A stretch of DNA of 64,000 nt from Natronosalvus amylolyticus (GTDB taxonomy: Archaea > Halobacteriota > Halobacteria > Halobacteriales > Natrialbaceae). A program made the translations under genes and the position numbers. The notes below the pieces were generated by a model, which saw only the letters and a list, made by a program, of their open reading frames with translations, did not search any database and was not told the DNA's origin. Each line of letters begins with the position of its first letter. Position 1 is the first letter of the stretch. The DNA lies in contig NZ_CP101156.1 in NCBI RefSeq assembly GCF_024298845.1, positions 1,488,001-1,552,000 of the forward strand. The letters run 5' to 3'. Of the stretch, positions 51,914 through 61,243 are shown piece by piece.

Positions 51914-53197
51914 TTATTCACTCGAGAGTCGTTTCATCGCCCCCGCAAGTACCCGCGTTGCCGTCGCACAGTCCTCCCAGTCGGTCCACTCGAGCGGGCT
52001 GTGGGAGTAGCCTCCGCGCGAGGGGGCAAAGAGCATCCCGGCGTCAGTAACGCGGGCGACGTGCATCGCATCGTGAGCTGCCCCGGAGTGGAGGTCCAGC
52101 GAGTCGATATCCATCGCGGCTGTTTCGGATTCGAGTGCCTGCCGACAGCGCTCGCTCATCGGGGCTGGCTCGACCTCGAGGTGACGTTCGATCGTCGTTT
52201 CTACGCCACGTTCGCCCTCAAGATCCTCGAGGAACGTCTCGGCCTCCCCGAGCAACTCGCGCATGACCTCGCCGTCCACGTCTCGCACGTCTACACCGAG
52301 GTCGACGGAGCCGGGAATCACGTTCGTCGCGTTCGGTCGAGCAGTACACTTGCCAACCGTCGCGACCGCAGTGTTACCGCCGGCTTCGGCCGCGCGACTG
52401 CCTGCCGCCTCGAGTCTCAGTACGAACTCGCTGGCGGCCGCGAACGCGTCGGTCCGGTCGTCCATCGCGGTCGTGCCAGCGTGGTTGGCCTCACCGCGTA
52501 TTCGGACGCTCGAGTGTGAGATACCCGTGATATCGGTGACGATGCCGACAGGAACGTCGCGGGACTCGAGTACGGTATCCTGCTCGACGTGAACCTCGAG
52601 GAAGGCGTCCCAATCGCTCGCGTCGAGTCGACCCTCGCCACGGTAGCCGATGGCTTCGAGGGCGTCCCCGAGCGTTCGTTCCTCATCCTGGCACTCACCG
52701 CCGTCGCTCAGCGCGCCGCCGTCGGACAGGGCCAGGGCGTCTTCGGCCGAGCGCTGGCCGGTGGCAACCGATGAGCCGAGCAATCCGCCCGAGAATGTCG
52801 ACCCCTCCTCTTCGGTGAACGAGACGACCGTGAGCGGGCGGACAGGTTCGAATCCAGATTCCTGTAACGAGCGAACGGCTTCGAGGGCAGCGTAAACGCC
52901 CAGCGCCCCATCGAAGATACCGCCCTCGGGGACCGAATCGAGATGACTGCCGGCGGCGACCGCTCCGGCCTCCCGGTCGGCGCTGGGGGGCGTCCAGGTC
53001 CCGGTCACGTTACCGACGGCGTCGACACCGACGGTCAGTCCGGCGGCCTCGAGTCGCTCGACGAACCGATCTCGAGCCTGCCGATTGGCTTCGCTGCCCG
53101 TGAGCACCGTTCGCCCCCAGCCCTCGGACGCGTCAACTTCTCCAATCTTGCCGGAGGCCTCGAGGTCGGCCCGTAATCGTTCCGCGTCGATATCCAT
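51914..53197 (-). CDS. M20-family amidohydrolase (allantoate/N-carbamoyl-amino-acid hydrolase type)
   Basis: 427 aa. Zinc-binding segments SHLDSVPEGGIFDGALGV (about 83-100) and FTEEEGSTFSGGLLGS (about 127-142), plus dimerisation-domain GEANHAGTTAMDDRTD and C-terminal LHSGAAHDAMHVA. Acts on N-carbamoyl compounds such as ureidoglycine, beta-ureidopropionate or N-carbamoyl-amino acids. It is far from the hydantoinase-like gene but could cooperate with it. Confidence 0.92.
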   Translation of the reverse strand: MDIDAERLRADLEASGKIGEVDASEGWGRTVLTGSEANRQARDRFVERLEAAGLTVGVDAVGNVTGTWTPPSADREAGAVAAGSHLDSVPEGGIFDGALGVYAALEAVRSLQESGFEPVRPLTVVSFTEEEGSTFSGGLLGSSVATGQRSAEDALALSDGGALSDGGECQDEERTLGDALEAIGYRGEGRLDASDWDAFLEVHVEQDTVLESRDVPVGIVTDITGISHSSVRIRGEANHAGTTAMDDRTDAFAAASEFVLRLEAAGSRAAEAGGNTAVATVGKCTARPNATNVIPGSVDLGVDVRDVDGEVMRELLGEAETFLEDLEGERGVETTIERHLEVEPAPMSERCRQALESETAAMDIDSLDLHSGAAHDAMHVARVTDAGMLFAPSRGGYSHSPLEWTDWEDCATATRVLAGAMKRLSSE

Positions 53198-53523
53198 ACC
53201 CGCGTCTCGTCGGCCAGGGCGATGTGTGTTGTGTCACAGGCGATCCACACCGAGGCAGTTTCGTCCGGACGACGTGTCAGGGAAACTGTCGTGACACTGT
53301 ACCGTCGAGCGCTCGTTACGAGGTTTGGGTTCGGTGGCACGCAACTATACGAGAGGTCCGCTCATACGGTCTACTGTCACTTTTTCCCGGGGTTGCCCAT
53401 ACCGGATCGGCAATCACCGGGAAGCGAATACAGTAACCCGTCTCAGTTCTTGCAGTCGCCTCCGGATAGCACGCCACTCGAGACACCACGCTTTTTGCCC
53501 TCCCGGCACCATCTTCGACCAGC
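53198..53523. other. Gene-free stretch between amidohydrolase and dUTPase-fold genes
   Basis: 326 bp of ordinary composition, no supported ORF or repeat. It contains promoters for the two flanking divergently transcribed genes but no clear TATA box was assigned. Confidence 0.4.
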
Positions 53524-54006
53524 ATGTCCGTCGAAAACGACGTCCTTCCCTACGTCGATAACCTGGTGTACGAACCGACGCAAGTCCACGACCACGGCGT
53601 CGACCTGACGGTCAGCGCCATCTACGAGGTCGCCGGTCCCGGCCGACTGGATTTCGGCGGCGACGAACTCGAGGACGCAGACCTCGAGCCCGTGGAAACC
53701 GAGCCGCGAAATCCGGACGACGAGTACGAGTGGTGGGATCTCCAGGGCGGCCAGTACGTCGTCCAGTACAACGAGTTCCTGACCGGGGCGGACGGCCCGC
53801 TCGTGGTCCAGCCCCGAAACGAGTTGCTGGCCCGCGGTGGCACCCACCCGACCGTCCACGTGGTCTCTCACCTGCCGTTGTTGCCGCTGTCGGTTCCCGC
53901 CGGTGGCCTCAGACTCAAAGAAAACGCGCGGGTTTCGACGTTGCTATCGACGGTCGCTACCGACGACGAGAGCGATGCCACGGCCGTCGACGCAACCGAG
54001 CAGTAA
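53524..54006 (+). CDS. dUTPase/dCTP deaminase-fold protein
   Basis: 160 aa. GQYVVQYNEFLTGADGPLVVQPRNELLARGG (in part YVVQYNEFL, PRNELLARGG) and SVPAGGLRLKENARVSTLL (in part GGLRLKENARVSTL) follow the order of trimeric dUTPase/dCTP deaminase motifs. The nucleotide-binding tail is Asp/Ala-rich. Could hydrolyse dUTP or be a structural relative. Fold assignment is by eye only. Confidence 0.55.
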   Translation: MSVENDVLPYVDNLVYEPTQVHDHGVDLTVSAIYEVAGPGRLDFGGDELEDADLEPVETEPRNPDDEYEWWDLQGGQYVVQYNEFLTGADGPLVVQPRNELLARGGTHPTVHVVSHLPLLPLSVPAGGLRLKENARVSTLLSTVATDDESDATAVDATEQ

Positions 54007-54183
54007 CCGTACGACGTGGCTACCGTCCCCAGTACTCACACCGAACGATTGTTGCAACGTCACTTTAGTTGCGGTAATATTCGATTTACTCGGCACTGAT
54101 TTCTGGCGTGGTGTGGGCGACATATAACGCGAACGTGTGTCAGCTTCATATACGAGTTTGGTGGAGATTGTCCCGGTGATACA

Positions 54184-54612
54184 GTGACCGAAACCAGCTT
54201 TGCCACCCACGAATGGTGGGAATCGTTCAAGGAGACGGTGAACGACGACGACGAGATGCAAGTGCGAGGGCACGACAAGTTCGACGAAAACTTCTACATC
54301 GACATCGGTGACGAGCGAGTCCTCATCAGAATGGACGGCGGACAGATCAGCGACATCACGCCGAACCCGACGATGAACCACCAGTGGTCGTTCGGCGTCG
54401 AAGGTGACCGCGAAGCCTGGGAAGAGTTCGTCCAGGAGACACCTCCCGCGTTCAATCACGAGATCATCGCCTCGCACTATCGCAGTGCGGTTCGCAACGA
54501 GGACGGGCACCTCCAGTTGACCGGCGACAACAAGCGTATCTTCCAGAACCTACGTGCGTTCCAGCGAACGCTGGATCTGATGCGCGTGGCACACAACAAC
54601 GGAGGCTCATAG
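54184..54612 (+). CDS. SCP2-like lipid-binding domain protein
   Basis: 142 aa starting at GTG 54184. FDENFYIDIGDERVLIRMDGGQISDITPNP is a beta-hairpin pattern resembling SCP2 sterol-carrier domains, with a helical C-terminus (NKRIFQNLRAFQRTLDLM). It ends TAG immediately before the ATG of the alpha/beta hydrolase, so the two proteins are co-translated and probably act on the same lipophilic or CoA-linked substrate. Assignment moderate. Confidence 0.6.
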   Translation: MTETSFATHEWWESFKETVNDDDEMQVRGHDKFDENFYIDIGDERVLIRMDGGQISDITPNPTMNHQWSFGVEGDREAWEEFVQETPPAFNHEIIASHYRSAVRNEDGHLQLTGDNKRIFQNLRAFQRTLDLMRVAHNNGGS

Positions 54613-55578
54613 ATGACGGGGACACACCAACACGGCGACGTCGAACCGATTACGGGCAAATACGTCCACGTCGAAATCGAGGGCGTCAACCACCGCGTGT
54701 ACGTCGAAGAGAACGGTCCCGAAGACGGCATCCCGCTGCTCTGTCAGCACACCGCGGGGAACAACTGTCAGGAGTGGCGACACCTTCTGACCGACGAGAA
54801 TCTGACCGAAGACTTTCGCATCATCGCTCACGACCTGCCGTTCCACGGCAAATCCGTGCCACCGACGACACAGCAGTGGTGGACCGAAGACTACACCATG
54901 ACCGCAAAGCGGTTCACCGAAACCCTCGTCGGTATCGCCGACGCGATGGACCTCGAGGACCCCATCTACATGGGCTCGAGCATGGGCGGAAACATCTGTC
55001 TCGAGCTGGCAGACTGGTATCCGGACCGATTCCGTGCACTGATCGGTCTCGAGTGCGGAGCGCACAGTCCCGGCTTCTACATCGACTGGCTGGACCACCC
55101 GGAAGTGAACACCACGGAGGTAAACGCCTACGCCTGCTGGGGGCTGATGGCACCGCAGAGCCCCGAACAGGCCCGACGGGAGACGATGTATCTCTACGAG
55201 CAGGGGGCGACGGGGGTGTTCAAAGGCGACCTGTACTACTACTCCGTCGATCACGATTACCGGGACAAACTCGACCAGGTCAACGCCCAGGAGTGTCCGC
55301 TCTATATCGTCAACGGCGAGTACGATTACCTGACGACCCCCGAAGATGGTCGACAGACGGCAGAGGGTATCGGTGAAGGCGCAGTCGCCGTCGAAATGGC
55401 CGAAATCGGCCACTTCCCGATGAGCGAACATCCCGAACTGTTCAACGCCTACATTACGGAGATTCTGGCGGACGTCACCGGCGAACGGGACGAGGACCTC
55501 CCGGACGTGATGACGCCAGATGATGTGGGTATCGAACTACACCCACCAGCACCAGCCCGCGAGAAACCAGCGGACTGA
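54613..55578 (+). CDS. Alpha/beta hydrolase
   Basis: 321 aa. Oxyanion/HG region CQHTAGNNCQEWRHLL, nucleophile elbow MGSSMGGN (Ser near residue 119), acid in NGEYDYLTTPEDG and His in IGHFPMSEHP (near residue 266). A C-C bond hydrolase or esterase role is possible. First residues directly adjoin the SCP2-like gene stop. Confidence 0.9.
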   Translation: MTGTHQHGDVEPITGKYVHVEIEGVNHRVYVEENGPEDGIPLLCQHTAGNNCQEWRHLLTDENLTEDFRIIAHDLPFHGKSVPPTTQQWWTEDYTMTAKRFTETLVGIADAMDLEDPIYMGSSMGGNICLELADWYPDRFRALIGLECGAHSPGFYIDWLDHPEVNTTEVNAYACWGLMAPQSPEQARRETMYLYEQGATGVFKGDLYYYSVDHDYRDKLDQVNAQECPLYIVNGEYDYLTTPEDGRQTAEGIGEGAVAVEMAEIGHFPMSEHPELFNAYITEILADVTGERDEDLPDVMTPDDVGIELHPPAPAREKPAD

Positions 55579-55674
55579 GACGGCAGCTTTAGCCCTCGAG
55601 CGTATTTTTCCTCGAGAGTATTGTATTATGAGAAGAGAGGTTTGGACGTTGAAAACGATCAGTACAGCAACCTC

Positions 55675-55729
55675 TTTTACCGGGGTCCTCCCTCGTTCGC
55701 TTTGCTCACCCGGTCGAACCCCGGTAAAA
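55675..55729. repeat. 12-bp perfect inverted repeat
   Basis: TTTTACCGGGGT (55675-55686) and ACCCCGGTAAAA (55718-55729), spacer 31 bp. The spacer contains CGTTCGCTTTGCTCACC. Could form a hairpin on either strand. Confidence 0.8.
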
Positions 55730-55747
55730 CCCGTTGATGCCAAAAGG

Positions 55748-55780
55748 CCGCCGTCGCGGGGTTTCACCCCGCTCCGGCGG
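55748..55780. repeat. GC-rich stem-loop
   Basis: CCGCCG pairs with CGGCGG and GCGGGGT with ACCCCGC around a TTC loop, with only a TC/TC bulge between, so 13 base pairs in 33 nt. It lies 19 bp after the preceding inverted repeat. Confidence 0.75.
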
Positions 55781-55919
55781 TGAACCGCTCACTTCGTTCG
55801 CGGATGCTCAACAATTCCTAGTGTTCTATTCGCAGCTGTACTGATCGTTGTGGACGATACAATGACACGCTGTCGAGACTCGAGACACGTCACCGGAGCG
55901 TATCGCTGCCGTTCTCGGG

Positions 55920-56012
55920 TTATAAAAGTCCGTTTACGATGAGGGCAAGCGAGATTGCGATACTGAGCAGCCCAGCCGCAACTCCAAGCCGGCGCTTTCG
56001 TGTCTCGGTCAT
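55920..56012 (-). CDS. Very small single-TM protein (30 aa)
   Basis: ATG ending at 56012 begins a 30-residue ORF: MTETRKRRLGVAAGLLSIAI followed by SLALIVNGLL and stop TAA at 55920-55922. Basic N-terminus and one hydrophobic helix make a typical small membrane peptide. On the minus strand ATGATATATGTC lies about 27 nt upstream. No homologue can be named; short coincidence cannot be excluded. Confidence 0.45.
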   Translation of the reverse strand: MTETRKRRLGVAAGLLSIAISLALIVNGLL

Positions 56013-56178
56013 ACACTACTCTACTGCAGGAATGAGACATATATCATTTTTCAACTGTACCGGGAGACCACCGATAAACTCAGATTATCTGATGGTATTT
56101 GAGATCGACGTATAAAGGAGACTCAATAACACGCCAAGCCTTAAGTCAGCAGCCTCGCTGGTTCAGGATATTGCGTCC

Positions 56179-56298
56179 ATGAAAACGCGCCCTGTTGCAC
56201 AAAAAACCGAAGACGGTTCGACCACGATTTATGACCCCGAAAACGACGACGCCTGGATTCGGTCGGAAACCAGCTTTTCACTGGCCTGGCAAACCTGA
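56179..56298 (+). CDS. Small DUF7331-like protein (39 aa)
   Basis: ATG at 56179, stop TGA at 56296-56298. The sequence (MKTRPVAQKTEDGSTTIYDP, then ENDDAWIRSETSFSLAWQT) has the TEDG...YDxEN-xAWI-SxT pattern of a small haloarchaeal family I know as DUF7331. TATA-like CCTTAAGT lies about 37 nt upstream. It converges with btpA, 12 bp apart. Function unknown. Confidence 0.6.
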   Translation: MKTRPVAQKTEDGSTTIYDPENDDAWIRSETSFSLAWQT

Positions 56299-56310
56299 CT
56301 GTGGTACTCG

Positions 56311-57147
56311 TTAGGCGCCCGTCTCTCCGGCGGCCGCCCGCGCCGCCTCACACACGGATTTCACGCGCTCGCTCGAGACCCGGTTCGTGGTTTCCCCATC
56401 GACTTTGAGAGCGGTGCCGACGATCGCGCCGCTCGCCCCGGCCGCGAGGCAGTCGTCTACCGTCTCAGCGGTGACTCCGCTTCCGACGAAGACGGGGACG
56501 TCTCGTTCGAGACCCTCGAGGGCCGACGCAACTCGTTCGACATCCTCGAGCCCGGTTTCTTGGCCGGTCCCGCTCCCGGAGACGATGAGGCCGTCCGCTC
56601 GCCCGCGTTCGGCGGTCTCGAGCGCCGTCCGCTCGAGACTCGCGTCGCCAACTGGCGTCGCGTGTTTGACGTGTACGTCCGCCAGAATACCCACGTCGGC
56701 CTCGAGTCGGTCGCGAAGCCGGAGCGTCTCGTGAGCCTGTCCCTCGAGGACGCCCTGGTCGGTTGCGGCGGCCCCGACGTGCACGTTCACCCTGATAAAC
56801 GACGCGCCGGCCGCCGCGGCGACTGAGAGCGCGGCTTCGGCGTCGTTTCTGAGGACGTTGATGCCCACCGGAACGTCGACCGCGCTGGTCAACGTCGTCG
56901 CGATGGCACTCATTTCCGCGACCGTGTGTGTCGGGACCGAATCGGGATAGAACGGCGAATCACCGAAGTTCTCGACCACGATACCGTCCACGCCGCCAGC
57001 CTCGAGCGCCGCCGCGTCCTCGAGGACTCGGGTTCGAATCGCTTCGCGGCTCCCGTCGTAGCCGGGGGCACCGGGCAGTGCAGGCAGGTGAATCATCCCG
57101 AGAATCGGGCGGTCTGTCTCGAACGTCTCCTGTAGATTCCAGGCCAT
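56311..57147 (-). CDS. BtpA/SgcQ family TIM-barrel protein
   Basis: 278 aa from ATG 57147; a 308-aa frame from 57237 is disfavoured since conserved residues begin AWNLQETFETDRPILGMIHLPALPG (in part LGMIHLPALPG). Later IVVENFGDSPFY, PVGINVLRNDAEAAL and FVGSGVTAETVDDCLAAGASGAIVGTALK (in part). BtpA is needed for photosystem I assembly in cyanobacteria, but archaeal members probably have a nucleoside/ sugar related role; not known here. Confidence 0.88.
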   Translation of the reverse strand: MAWNLQETFETDRPILGMIHLPALPGAPGYDGSREAIRTRVLEDAAALEAGGVDGIVVENFGDSPFYPDSVPTHTVAEMSAIATTLTSAVDVPVGINVLRNDAEAALSVAAAAGASFIRVNVHVGAAATDQGVLEGQAHETLRLRDRLEADVGILADVHVKHATPVGDASLERTALETAERGRADGLIVSGSGTGQETGLEDVERVASALEGLERDVPVFVGSGVTAETVDDCLAAGASGAIVGTALKVDGETTNRVSSERVKSVCEAARAAAGETGA

Positions 57148-57359
57148 AGCGACAGTTGCTCGAGCGAGGCGATTATCCTGTTGGTCTCGAGAGGCGAGTT
57201 TTCGGATTGATATCGATAATGTAGTTTTTGGAACCAATAATGTAGTATATTATACAAGAATTATAGTATTTACTATTGTTTTTATAGTGGAGCGCTCGAG
57301 TTCCGGCAAACACCTCGGCTGTCGCGTCGGTTTTCCCCCTCGAGACGCAACGGTGGTCA

Positions 57360-58451
57360 ATGACCGATCTGTTCTCCTCGCTGCAGCTTCGTGACCTCGA
57401 GATTCCAAACCGCATCGCTGTCTCGCCGATGTGCCAGTACTCCTCGCCGACGGACGGGCTGGCTCGCGAGTGGCACCGCGTTCACCTCGGAAGCCGTGCC
57501 GTGGGCGGGGCGGGCCTCGTGATGGCCGAGGCCACGGCCGTCGAACCCCGCGGGCGCATCTCGACCCACGACCTCGGCATCTGGAGTGACGAACACGTCC
57601 GGGCGCTCGAGCCGATCACGGCGTTCGTGAAAGACCAGGGTTCGGTCCCGGCGATTCAACTCGCCCATGCGGGCCACAAGGCGAGCAAGAACCAGCCCTG
57701 GGAGGGGAGTCTCCCCGTGCCGGAATCCGAAGGCGGCTGGGAAGTGCTCTCGCCCTCGCCCGAAGCGTACCCCTTCGAGCACGAACCCGAGTCCATGCGT
57801 CGGGCGACGGCGGCTGATATCGAGTCCGTCATCGAGTCGTTCCGCTCGAGTGCCGAGCGCTCGCTCGAGGCCGGGTTCGACGTCGCAGAGGTGCACGCCG
57901 CCCACGGCTACCTGTTGCACCAGTTTCTCTCGCCGGTCACGAATCGCCGGGAGGACGACTACGGCGGGAGTTTCGAGAACCGAACCCGCATCGTCCGTGA
58001 AATAACAGCAGCCGTGCGGGAGGTCTGGCCCGACGATAAACCCGTGTTCGTCCGGATTTCCGGGACTGACTGGCTCCCCGACCGCGAGTCCTGGGACCTC
58101 GAGGGGTCGAAACGCCTCGCCAGCGACCTCGTCGAACTCGGCGTCGACCTGATCGACGTCAGTTCCGGCGGGATTCACCCCGACCAGGAAGGCCCCTCGG
58201 GGCCGAACTACCAGGTGCCCCTCGCGGAGGGAATCGGCGACGCCGTCGGCAACGAAGTCGCCGTCGGTGCCGTCGGCGGTATCACCCAGCCCGAACAGGC
58301 CGACGCCCTCGTCCGCAACGACCGGGCCGACCTCGTGCTAATCGCTCGAGAGTTCCTTCGCGATCCGTACTTCCCGCTTCGCTGGGCCGACGACCTCGGC
58401 CTCGAGGGCCCCGAGTGGCCGGTGCAGTACCGTCGTGCGGTCGGGAAGTGA
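57360..58451 (+). CDS. NADH:flavin oxidoreductase (old yellow enzyme, YqjM/NamA type)
   Basis: 363 aa OYE-like FMN enzyme. ISPMCQYSS-like VSPMCQYSS (Cys near residue 25, regulating FMN redox in the YqjM class), QLAHAGHKAS (about 100-109), and substrate-activating EVHAAHGYLLHQFLSP (about 177-192; two His). Reduces activated C=C bonds of unsaturated carbonyls with NAD(P)H. Preceded by an AT-rich promoter; stand-alone. Confidence 0.94.
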   Translation: MTDLFSSLQLRDLEIPNRIAVSPMCQYSSPTDGLAREWHRVHLGSRAVGGAGLVMAEATAVEPRGRISTHDLGIWSDEHVRALEPITAFVKDQGSVPAIQLAHAGHKASKNQPWEGSLPVPESEGGWEVLSPSPEAYPFEHEPESMRRATAADIESVIESFRSSAERSLEAGFDVAEVHAAHGYLLHQFLSPVTNRREDDYGGSFENRTRIVREITAAVREVWPDDKPVFVRISGTDWLPDRESWDLEGSKRLASDLVELGVDLIDVSSGGIHPDQEGPSGPNYQVPLAEGIGDAVGNEVAVGAVGGITQPEQADALVRNDRADLVLIAREFLRDPYFPLRWADDLGLEGPEWPVQYRRAVGK

Positions 58452-58465
58452 GAATCAGTTCCCGG

Positions 58466-59029
58466 TCACTCGTCTTTCCACTTGATCGAACAACCCTGTG
58501 AGGGCTGCCACTCGAGGTCGACGTCTTCGCCGGCGAGGACGGCGTCGATAGCTTCGCGAATGTGGAATCGCGTCGGTTCGTCGTCGGGATTCAGCGCGTC
58601 GTCGAGGCGGCCCTGATACACCAGTCGGAACTCCTCACCGTCGTTCTCGAACAGGAACGGGTCCGGAGTACAGACCGCTCCGTAGGCCGTGGCGACGGCC
58701 TGAGTGTGGTCGTACAGGTAAGCGTCGTAGGCGATGGTGCCGTCCTCGACGAGTTCCTGCATGTTCTCGAAGGAGTCCTCGGGGTACTCCTCGGCGTCGT
58801 TGGAGTTGATACCGACGACGGCGACGTCCTCGTACTCCGCGGCCAGTTCGTTGAGCGGATCGAACTTCGCCTTCGCGTACGGGCAGTGGTTGCAGGTGAA
58901 GACGACCAGCAGGGCCTCGTTATCCTCGAACGACTCGAGCGTGTACGTCTCTCCGTCTGCGCCCTCGAGTTCGAAACTCGGTGCAGGGTCGCCGGCCTCG
59001 AGTTCGGACTCGGACTCTTTCAGTGCCAT
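58466..59029 (-). CDS. Thioredoxin-like/AhpC-TSA family protein
   Basis: 187 aa from ATG 59029. [25 protein letters not shown] (in part) and [34 protein letters not shown] (in part [11 protein letters not shown]) give a CNHC redox motif of the DUF-like peroxiredoxin/thioredoxin group. It probably reduces peroxides or disulfides. Convergent with the OYE gene with a 14-bp gap. Confidence 0.88.
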   Translation of the reverse strand: MALKESESELEAGDPAPSFELEGADGETYTLESFEDNEALLVVFTCNHCPYAKAKFDPLNELAAEYEDVAVVGINSNDAEEYPEDSFENMQELVEDGTIAYDAYLYDHTQAVATAYGAVCTPDPFLFENDGEEFRLVYQGRLDDALNPDDEPTRFHIREAIDAVLAGEDVDLEWQPSQGCSIKWKDE

Positions 59030-59239
59030 GTTGGCGGCTTCCGTGCGACTGGGCTTAAACGTCGTGTTCTCGGAACACACCATCACAACGTTTTTATTCT
59101 ACCTGAGACTACCTCGAGACACGATGGTAGGTGTCTACTTTACAGGGCCGCCCGCCCGCTTTTAAACCTCACCTACTTCCTGCTGTTCCGAATCACCAAC
59201 GAGCTATTGCTGTCTCCGGACAGTCATCACACAGCCACC

Positions 59240-61198
59240 ATGTCAGAATCCGAATCCCAATCCGACGCTGAACAGTCACCGATTACGGTCATCCTCCCGG
59301 ATGGCTCCGAACTCGAGGTCCCCGCCGACGCCACGGTCGAAGACTGCGCCTACGAGATTGGCCCCGGTCTCGGCCGCGACACCGTCGCCGGCAAACTCGA
59401 CGGCGAACTCGTCGCCAAGGAGGCCCCGGTCTACGACGGCGTGCGCCTCGAAATCGTCACCGACCAGTCAGACGAGTACCGCGAGGTACTCCGTCACTCG
59501 GCGGCCCACTGTCTCGCCCAGGCCGTCGAGCGCCACTTCGACGACGTCAAACTCGCCATCGGCCCGCCGACCGATGAAGGCTTTTATTACGACTTCGACG
59601 ACCTGGACGTCGAAGAGAGCGACTTCGACGCGCTCGAGGACGAAATTGAGGCCATCATCGAGGCCGATTACGACATCGAGCGCGAGGAGGTGTCGATCGA
59701 AGAAGCCGAAGATCGACTGGCCGACGAACCGTACAAACTCGAGTTGCTCGAAGAACTCGCTGCGGAGGGCGAGCAGGTCACCTTCTACAGCCAGGGCGAG
59801 TGGGAAGACCTCTGTGCGGGCCCCCACGTCGCATCGACGGGCGAGGTTGGCGTCGTCAAACTGCTCGAGATCGCCGGCGCGTACTGGCGCGGCGACGAGG
59901 AGAACCCGATGCAGACCCGGATCTACGGGACTGCCTTCGCCGAGGAGGGCGACCTCGAGGCCTACCTCGAGCGCCGCGAGGAAGCCAAAGAGCGCGACCA
60001 CCGCAAAATCGGGTCGGAGATGGACCTGTTCTCCATCCAGGACGTGACGGGGCCGGGACTTCCGCTGTATCACCCGCCCGGAAAAACGATTCTCCGGGAA
60101 CTCGAGCGCTTCGTCGAGGACCTGAACGAGGATTCGGGCTACGACTACGTCGAGACGCCCCACGTGTTCAAGACCGAACTCTGGCACCGCTCGGGACACT
60201 ACGAGAACTACCAGGACGACATGTTCATCTTCGACGTCGGCGACGACGAGTTCGGCCTGAAGCCGATGAACTGTCCCGGTCACGCCGCCATCTTCCAGGA
60301 CCACTCCTGGAGTTACCGCGACCTGCCAGTTCGCTACGCAGAAAACGGGAAGGTCTACCGCAAGGAACAGCGCGGCGAACTCTCGGGGCTCTCACGAGTC
60401 TGGTCGTTCACCATCGACGACGGGCACCTGTTCGTCCGCCCCGACCAGATCGAACGCGAGGTCGAGGCCATCATGGACAGCATCGACACGGTGCTCTCGA
60501 CGTTCGACCTCGAGTACGAGGTTGCGCTGGCGACCCGCCCCGACAAGAGCGTCGGCAGCGACGAAATCTGGGAGAAGGCCGAATCCCAACTCGAGTCCGT
60601 CCTCGAGAAACGCAACGTCGATTACGATCTTGAGGCTGGCGACGGGGCTTTCTACGGCCCCAAAATCGACTACGCATTCAAAGACGCCATCGGGCGAAGC
60701 TGGGACGGGCCAACGGTCCAACTGGATTTCAACATGCCCGAGCGCTTCGACCTCGATTACGTCGGCGAGGACAACGACACGCACAAACCCGTGATGATCC
60801 ACCGCGCGCTCTATGGCAGCTACGAGCGGTTCTTCATGATGCTCATCGAGCACTACGAGGGCAACTTCCCGTTCTGGCTCGCCCCCGAACAGGTTCGGGT
60901 TCTCCCCATCTCCGACGCGAACCTGGGCTACGCACACCGCGTGAAAAACGAGTTCGACGAGTTCCGCGTCGAGGTCGACGGCCGCGACAGCACCCTCGAG
61001 CGCAAGATTCGGGCCGCTCACGACGACCGGGTCCCCTACCAGATCATCGTCGGCGACAACGAAGAAGAAGCCGGCAACATCTCGGTTCGCGACCGCTTCG
61101 AGGACCAGGAGTACGACGTCGAAATCGAGGCGTTCAAAGCCCACCTCGAGGCCGAACGCGACGAGAAACGACCGGAGCCGGATTTCCTGGCCGAGTAA
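59240..61198 (+). CDS. thrS: Threonyl-tRNA synthetase
   Basis: 652 aa from ATG 59240. Domains: TGS (about 14-75), SAD editing domain with [11 protein letters not shown] (about 86-96) and later Cys/His-rich segment, class II catalytic core (about 270-540) with motif [15 protein letters not shown], ..., [11 protein letters not shown] (zinc Cys region, about 336-346), and anticodon-binding domain (about 545-652). The open frame continues upstream to 58562 over antisense of the thioredoxin-like gene and is not coding. Full-length bacterial-type ThrS. Confidence 0.96.
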   Translation: MSESESQSDAEQSPITVILPDGSELEVPADATVEDCAYEIGPGLGRDTVAGKLDGELVAKEAPVYDGVRLEIVTDQSDEYREVLRHSAAHCLAQAVERHFDDVKLAIGPPTDEGFYYDFDDLDVEESDFDALEDEIEAIIEADYDIEREEVSIEEAEDRLADEPYKLELLEELAAEGEQVTFYSQGEWEDLCAGPHVASTGEVGVVKLLEIAGAYWRGDEENPMQTRIYGTAFAEEGDLEAYLERREEAKERDHRKIGSEMDLFSIQDVTGPGLPLYHPPGKTILRELERFVEDLNEDSGYDYVETPHVFKTELWHRSGHYENYQDDMFIFDVGDDEFGLKPMNCPGHAAIFQDHSWSYRDLPVRYAENGKVYRKEQRGELSGLSRVWSFTIDDGHLFVRPDQIEREVEAIMDSIDTVLSTFDLEYEVALATRPDKSVGSDEIWEKAESQLESVLEKRNVDYDLEAGDGAFYGPKIDYAFKDAIGRSWDGPTVQLDFNMPERFDLDYVGEDNDTHKPVMIHRALYGSYERFFMMLIEHYEGNFPFWLAPEQVRVLPISDANLGYAHRVKNEFDEFRVEVDGRDSTLERKIRAAHDDRVPYQIIVGDNEEEAGNISVRDRFEDQEYDVEIEAFKAHLEAERDEKRPEPDFLAE

Positions 61199-61243
61199 GC
61201 CTGCCTCGGGCCAGTAGTCGGTCTGCTAGCCGAGTAAACCGTA

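Larger units (their letters stand above)
55579..55919. other. Hairpin-rich intergenic region
   Basis: 341 bp with no gene, but two strong inverted repeats (see 55675-55729 and 55748-55780) and several shorter ones, including GCGGT-GA-ACCGC at 55778-55789 and CGTTCGCTTTGCTCAC / CTCACTTCGTTCGCGG motifs. It may be a structured RNA, an old element end or a strong terminator cluster. Confidence 0.55.

Noticed and set aside
55537-55767. Leftward 76-codon frame across the hairpin region
   Set aside because: It is built from the inverted repeats and the hydrolase 3' end, with no conserved segment.
55748-55780. tRNA gene
   Set aside because: A single GC-rich stem-loop only; no T-loop or acceptor stem of the right geometry.
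58562-59239. N-terminal extension of the ThrS frame by 226 codons
   Set aside because: It is antisense to the thioredoxin-like gene and does not resemble ThrS; the TGS domain starts just after the ATG at 59240.
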